Below, piece by piece: positions 4,437-5,593 of a stretch of 5,593 nucleotides of DNA (position 1 is its first letter; each line of letters opens with the position of its first letter). The notes under the pieces are model-generated. The model worked only from the letters and a program-made list of their open reading frames with translations. It was not told the origin of the DNA and did no database searches. The position numbers and the translations under genes were made by a program. Source of the stretch: Kiritimatiellota bacterium (GTDB taxonomy: Bacteria > Verrucomicrobiota > Kiritimatiellia > RFP12 > UBA1067); contig WRML01000168.1 of assembly GCA_009777165.1 (NCBI GenBank), positions 1 to 5,593 of the forward strand, in the 5' to 3' direction.

Positions 4437-5593
4437 TTACCCGAATCACTCAAAAGGTTCGCACTTAGGCTGGGATATTGTCCAGCCGAGGTGAAGACGA
4501 TCTTGTAGCTCACGACTACGTTCGAGTAGGCTTTTGTAATGTGAGCCCACCGCCAGGTGTACTCAAAAAGATTGGAGAAGTTGTCTTCATCCCAGTCATC
4601 CCCGGCATCCGACGGGTTGAGGATGTTCAGTCCGTAGTTGCGATACCTGTACTCATAATAATCATCCATTCCGTCGCCGTCCGTGTCACGGGAGAGCGGG
4701 TTCGAGTGAAGCTCCATAACCTCCCGGTAATCGCCGATGCCATCGCCATCCGTATCACTATCAAACGGGCTTGTCCCCAACGCGATTTCCTGACCGTCGG
4801 ACAGACCGTCGCCATCGTAATCATATTGGCGCGGATTGGTCATATAGATGACATATTCCTCGTAATCTGTGAGCCCGTCGCCATCGGTATCCGGATTTAT
4901 AGGGTCGGTCCTGATTTGGACTTCCAACTTATCGGGCAACCCGTCGCCATCGGTATCTTCATTGTTCGGGTCTGTCCCTAGCAGCCATTCCTCGATGTTC
5001 AGCAAGCCATCGCCATCATCATCCCCCATGGCGACGTTGGGATTCCAGACATCGAAGCCGTTGAAATATTTCCATCCGTCTGGAAGCCCATCGTCGATGC
5101 TGCTCCATTTGTCCGGATCACTGCCGACGACTAAAATTTCCATAGCGTCAGAGAGACCGTCGCCATCGCTGTCCCACTTATTCGCGGTACAGAAAAATCC
5201 TGAAGGCAACCATTGTGAGTCAGACAAGTCGAAGCTGACCTCGCAGGTTCTCGACGCGAGTTCGGTTGGGGACAACGGGCGTTCCAGCACCCGCTGCCAA
5301 TGCGGCAACAACAAATCCGGGATACCGAAAAAATCAATCGCGTCCCCCGGTAACGGGTATGTCTCGTCCCAAGAGACCTCGAGCGTGGCGCACGCGTCCT
5401 CGACGCGGAAGTTGGTGATCTCGATGGGCTTTGGGGCCCTCCCCCCGCGCACGATGCCCCCGACCTGCCGCTCCGCCGGGCCCCGGATGGCCGCCAGCTG
5501 CTCCTCGCTGGCGAAGCCGGGGAAGAGCACGGCGAGGAACCACGCGCCGACGGGGTCGAGGGCCCCGGCCCAGGCGTCGAACGCGGCCTGGGT
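4115..5593 (-). CDS. N-terminal part of the large exported protein: N-terminal module and TSP3-like calcium repeats (5' truncated, upstream of the frame break)
   Basis: The frame is open to the right edge, where it reads TQAAFDAWAGALDPV, equal to residues 48 onward of the gene starting at 262. The true start is therefore outside the window or, if the molecule is circular, at 262. Next comes a beta-type segment (IEITNFRVEDACATLEVSWD, then DAIDFFGIPDLLLPHWQRVL and GFFCTANK), and then from 5173 to 4571 a run of DxDGDG repeats of the thrombospondin type 3 style: DSDGDGLSD, DDDGDGLLN, DTDGDGLPD, DTDGDGLTD, DYDGDGLSD, DTDGDGIGD, DTDGDGMDD, plus a degenerate DWDEDNFSN. These bind calcium and form a stiff extracellular stalk in known families. 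After YFTSVPGI (about 4313) the frame is broken: the 65 codons to the stop at 4115 are out of frame, and the protein continues in the frame ending at 1950. A Sec-exported, calcium-stabilised stalk in front of the hydrolase is the likely arrangement. Confidence 0.8.
   Translation of the reverse strand, partial: TQAAFDAWAGALDPVGAWFLAVLFPGFASEEQLAAIRGPAERQVGGIVRGGRAPKPIEITNFRVEDACATLEVSWDETYPLPGDAIDFFGIPDLLLPHWQRVLERPLSPTELASRTCEVSFDLSDSQWLPSGFFCTANKWDSDGDGLSDAMEILVVGSDPDKWSSIDDGLPDGWKYFNGFDVWNPNVAMGDDDGDGLLNIEEWLLGTDPNNEDTDGDGLPDKLEVQIRTDPINPDTDGDGLTDYEEYVIYMTNPRQYDYDGDGLSDGQEIALGTSPFDSDTDGDGIGDYREVMELHSNPLSRDTDGDGMDDYYEYRYRNYGLNILNPSDAGDDWDEDNFSNLFEYTWRWAHITKAYSNVVVSYKIVFTSAGQYPSLSANLLSDSGKWSIYALGSHPTLSARMRIPTSTQMNNTNIAKRLYFTSVPGIFLTVCPSIPCPAPSSSRTAAGTKSMRSLPRRRRWERPPISGSATTRARRTPFRCMSVSRKSRKPN
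4308..4312 (-). other. Frame break in the large hydrolase gene at a T5 run
   Basis: Upstream the frame reads KRLYFTSVPGI and then collapses into Pro/Arg-rich shadow ending at 4115. Downstream the sensible frame reads LFDGVSLDSLSSPIII. On the minus strand GGAATC is followed by five T and GACGGT; adding one T would give PGIFFDGVSLDS without interruption. The exact base cannot be fixed: any one-base loss, or -1 slip, between about 4320 and 4305 would also serve. It may be a sequencing or assembly error, a real inactivating deletion, or recoding. Confidence 0.75.
4571..5173 (-). repeat. Coding repeat array of TSP3-like calcium loops
   Basis: The plus-strand complement shows a recurring CCGTCGCCATCGGTATC-like core at about 5159, 5006, 4940, 4877, 4807, 4739 and 4670, spaced mostly 63-70 bases (21-23 residues). 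Each encodes DxDGDGhxD followed by a short helix and a partial NP or DP turn (GTDPNNEDTDGDG, GTSPFDSDTDGDG). Seven loops keep all acidic ligands; one near 5100 (SIDDGLPDGW) and the last at 4597-4571 are degenerate. The DNA similarity is strong enough to allow slippage or recombination between units. Confidence 0.85.
5473..5593. repeat. Right copy of the 121-bp direct repeat
   Basis: This is the counterpart of bases 1-121, with one mismatch at 5583. It encodes residues 48-87 of the N-terminal module of the large protein. Beyond 5473 to the left the sequence continues into AERQVGGIVRGG, which is unknown for the left copy because that copy leaves the window. Confidence 0.95.

Noticed and set aside
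4571..5173. Regularly spaced short repeats that could suggest a CRISPR array
   Set aside because: The repeats are coding (DxDGDG loops), the spacing varies, the spacers are not unique DNA but similar codons, and the frame is open throughout.
1..5593. Small plasmid or phage genome closing at the terminal repeat
   Set aside because: No replication, partition, capsid or mobilisation gene is present, and the end repeats differ at one base. A circular molecule cannot be excluded but is not supported by gene content.

Overview
The window looks like a piece of a genome from the Planctomycetes-Verrucomicrobia-Chlamydiae group, most like Kiritimatiellota, Lentisphaerota or Verrucomicrobiota, and probably from an uncultured member. 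This is inferred from protein style, not from a marker gene: exported multidomain proteins with DxDGDG calcium repeats, a conserved acidic module ending in DFFPVWLD, a C-terminal hydrolase, strong AAAGGAGG ribosome binding sites, and GC-rich palindromes between genes. All credible genes lie on the minus strand, so the window reads from right to left.

Region by region, in transcription order. (1) 5593-1950: one large exported protein, 5'-truncated by the window edge, with an N-terminal module, a TSP3-like calcium repeat array, EF-hand-like loops, and a C-terminal alpha/beta-hydrolase with an A-H-S-L-G nucleophile elbow. A one-base frame break at a T5 run (4308-4312) splits it into two reading frames, 5593-4115 and 4436-1950. 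(2) 1953-742: a 403-residue membrane-anchored or exported protein with a proline-rich linker and a carboxypeptidase-regulatory-like beta-sandwich domain. Its ATG overlaps the hydrolase stop codon (ATGA), so the two are probably translated as a coupled pair. (3) 722-263: a noncoding stretch with an imperfect hairpin of CACAAAGG-like units, a 13-codon remnant of the start of a second copy of gene 2, a ~196 bp nested palindromic element, and a plausible promoter. (4) 262-1: the start of another copy of gene 1 (signal peptide and N-terminal module), running off the left edge.

The first 121 bases equal the last 121 bases except for one base (T at 111, G at 5583), and the reading frame is the same in both. 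Either the locus is a tandem array of [TSP3-hydrolase + coupled partner] units about 5.5 kb long, or the window is one turn of a circular or collapsed repeat. In both cases the 262 start shows how the truncated large gene probably begins; the joined product would be about 1261 residues. I infer a cell-envelope or secreted pair: a calcium-stabilised hydrolase and a small anchored partner. Substrate and physiological role cannot be read from the sequence.
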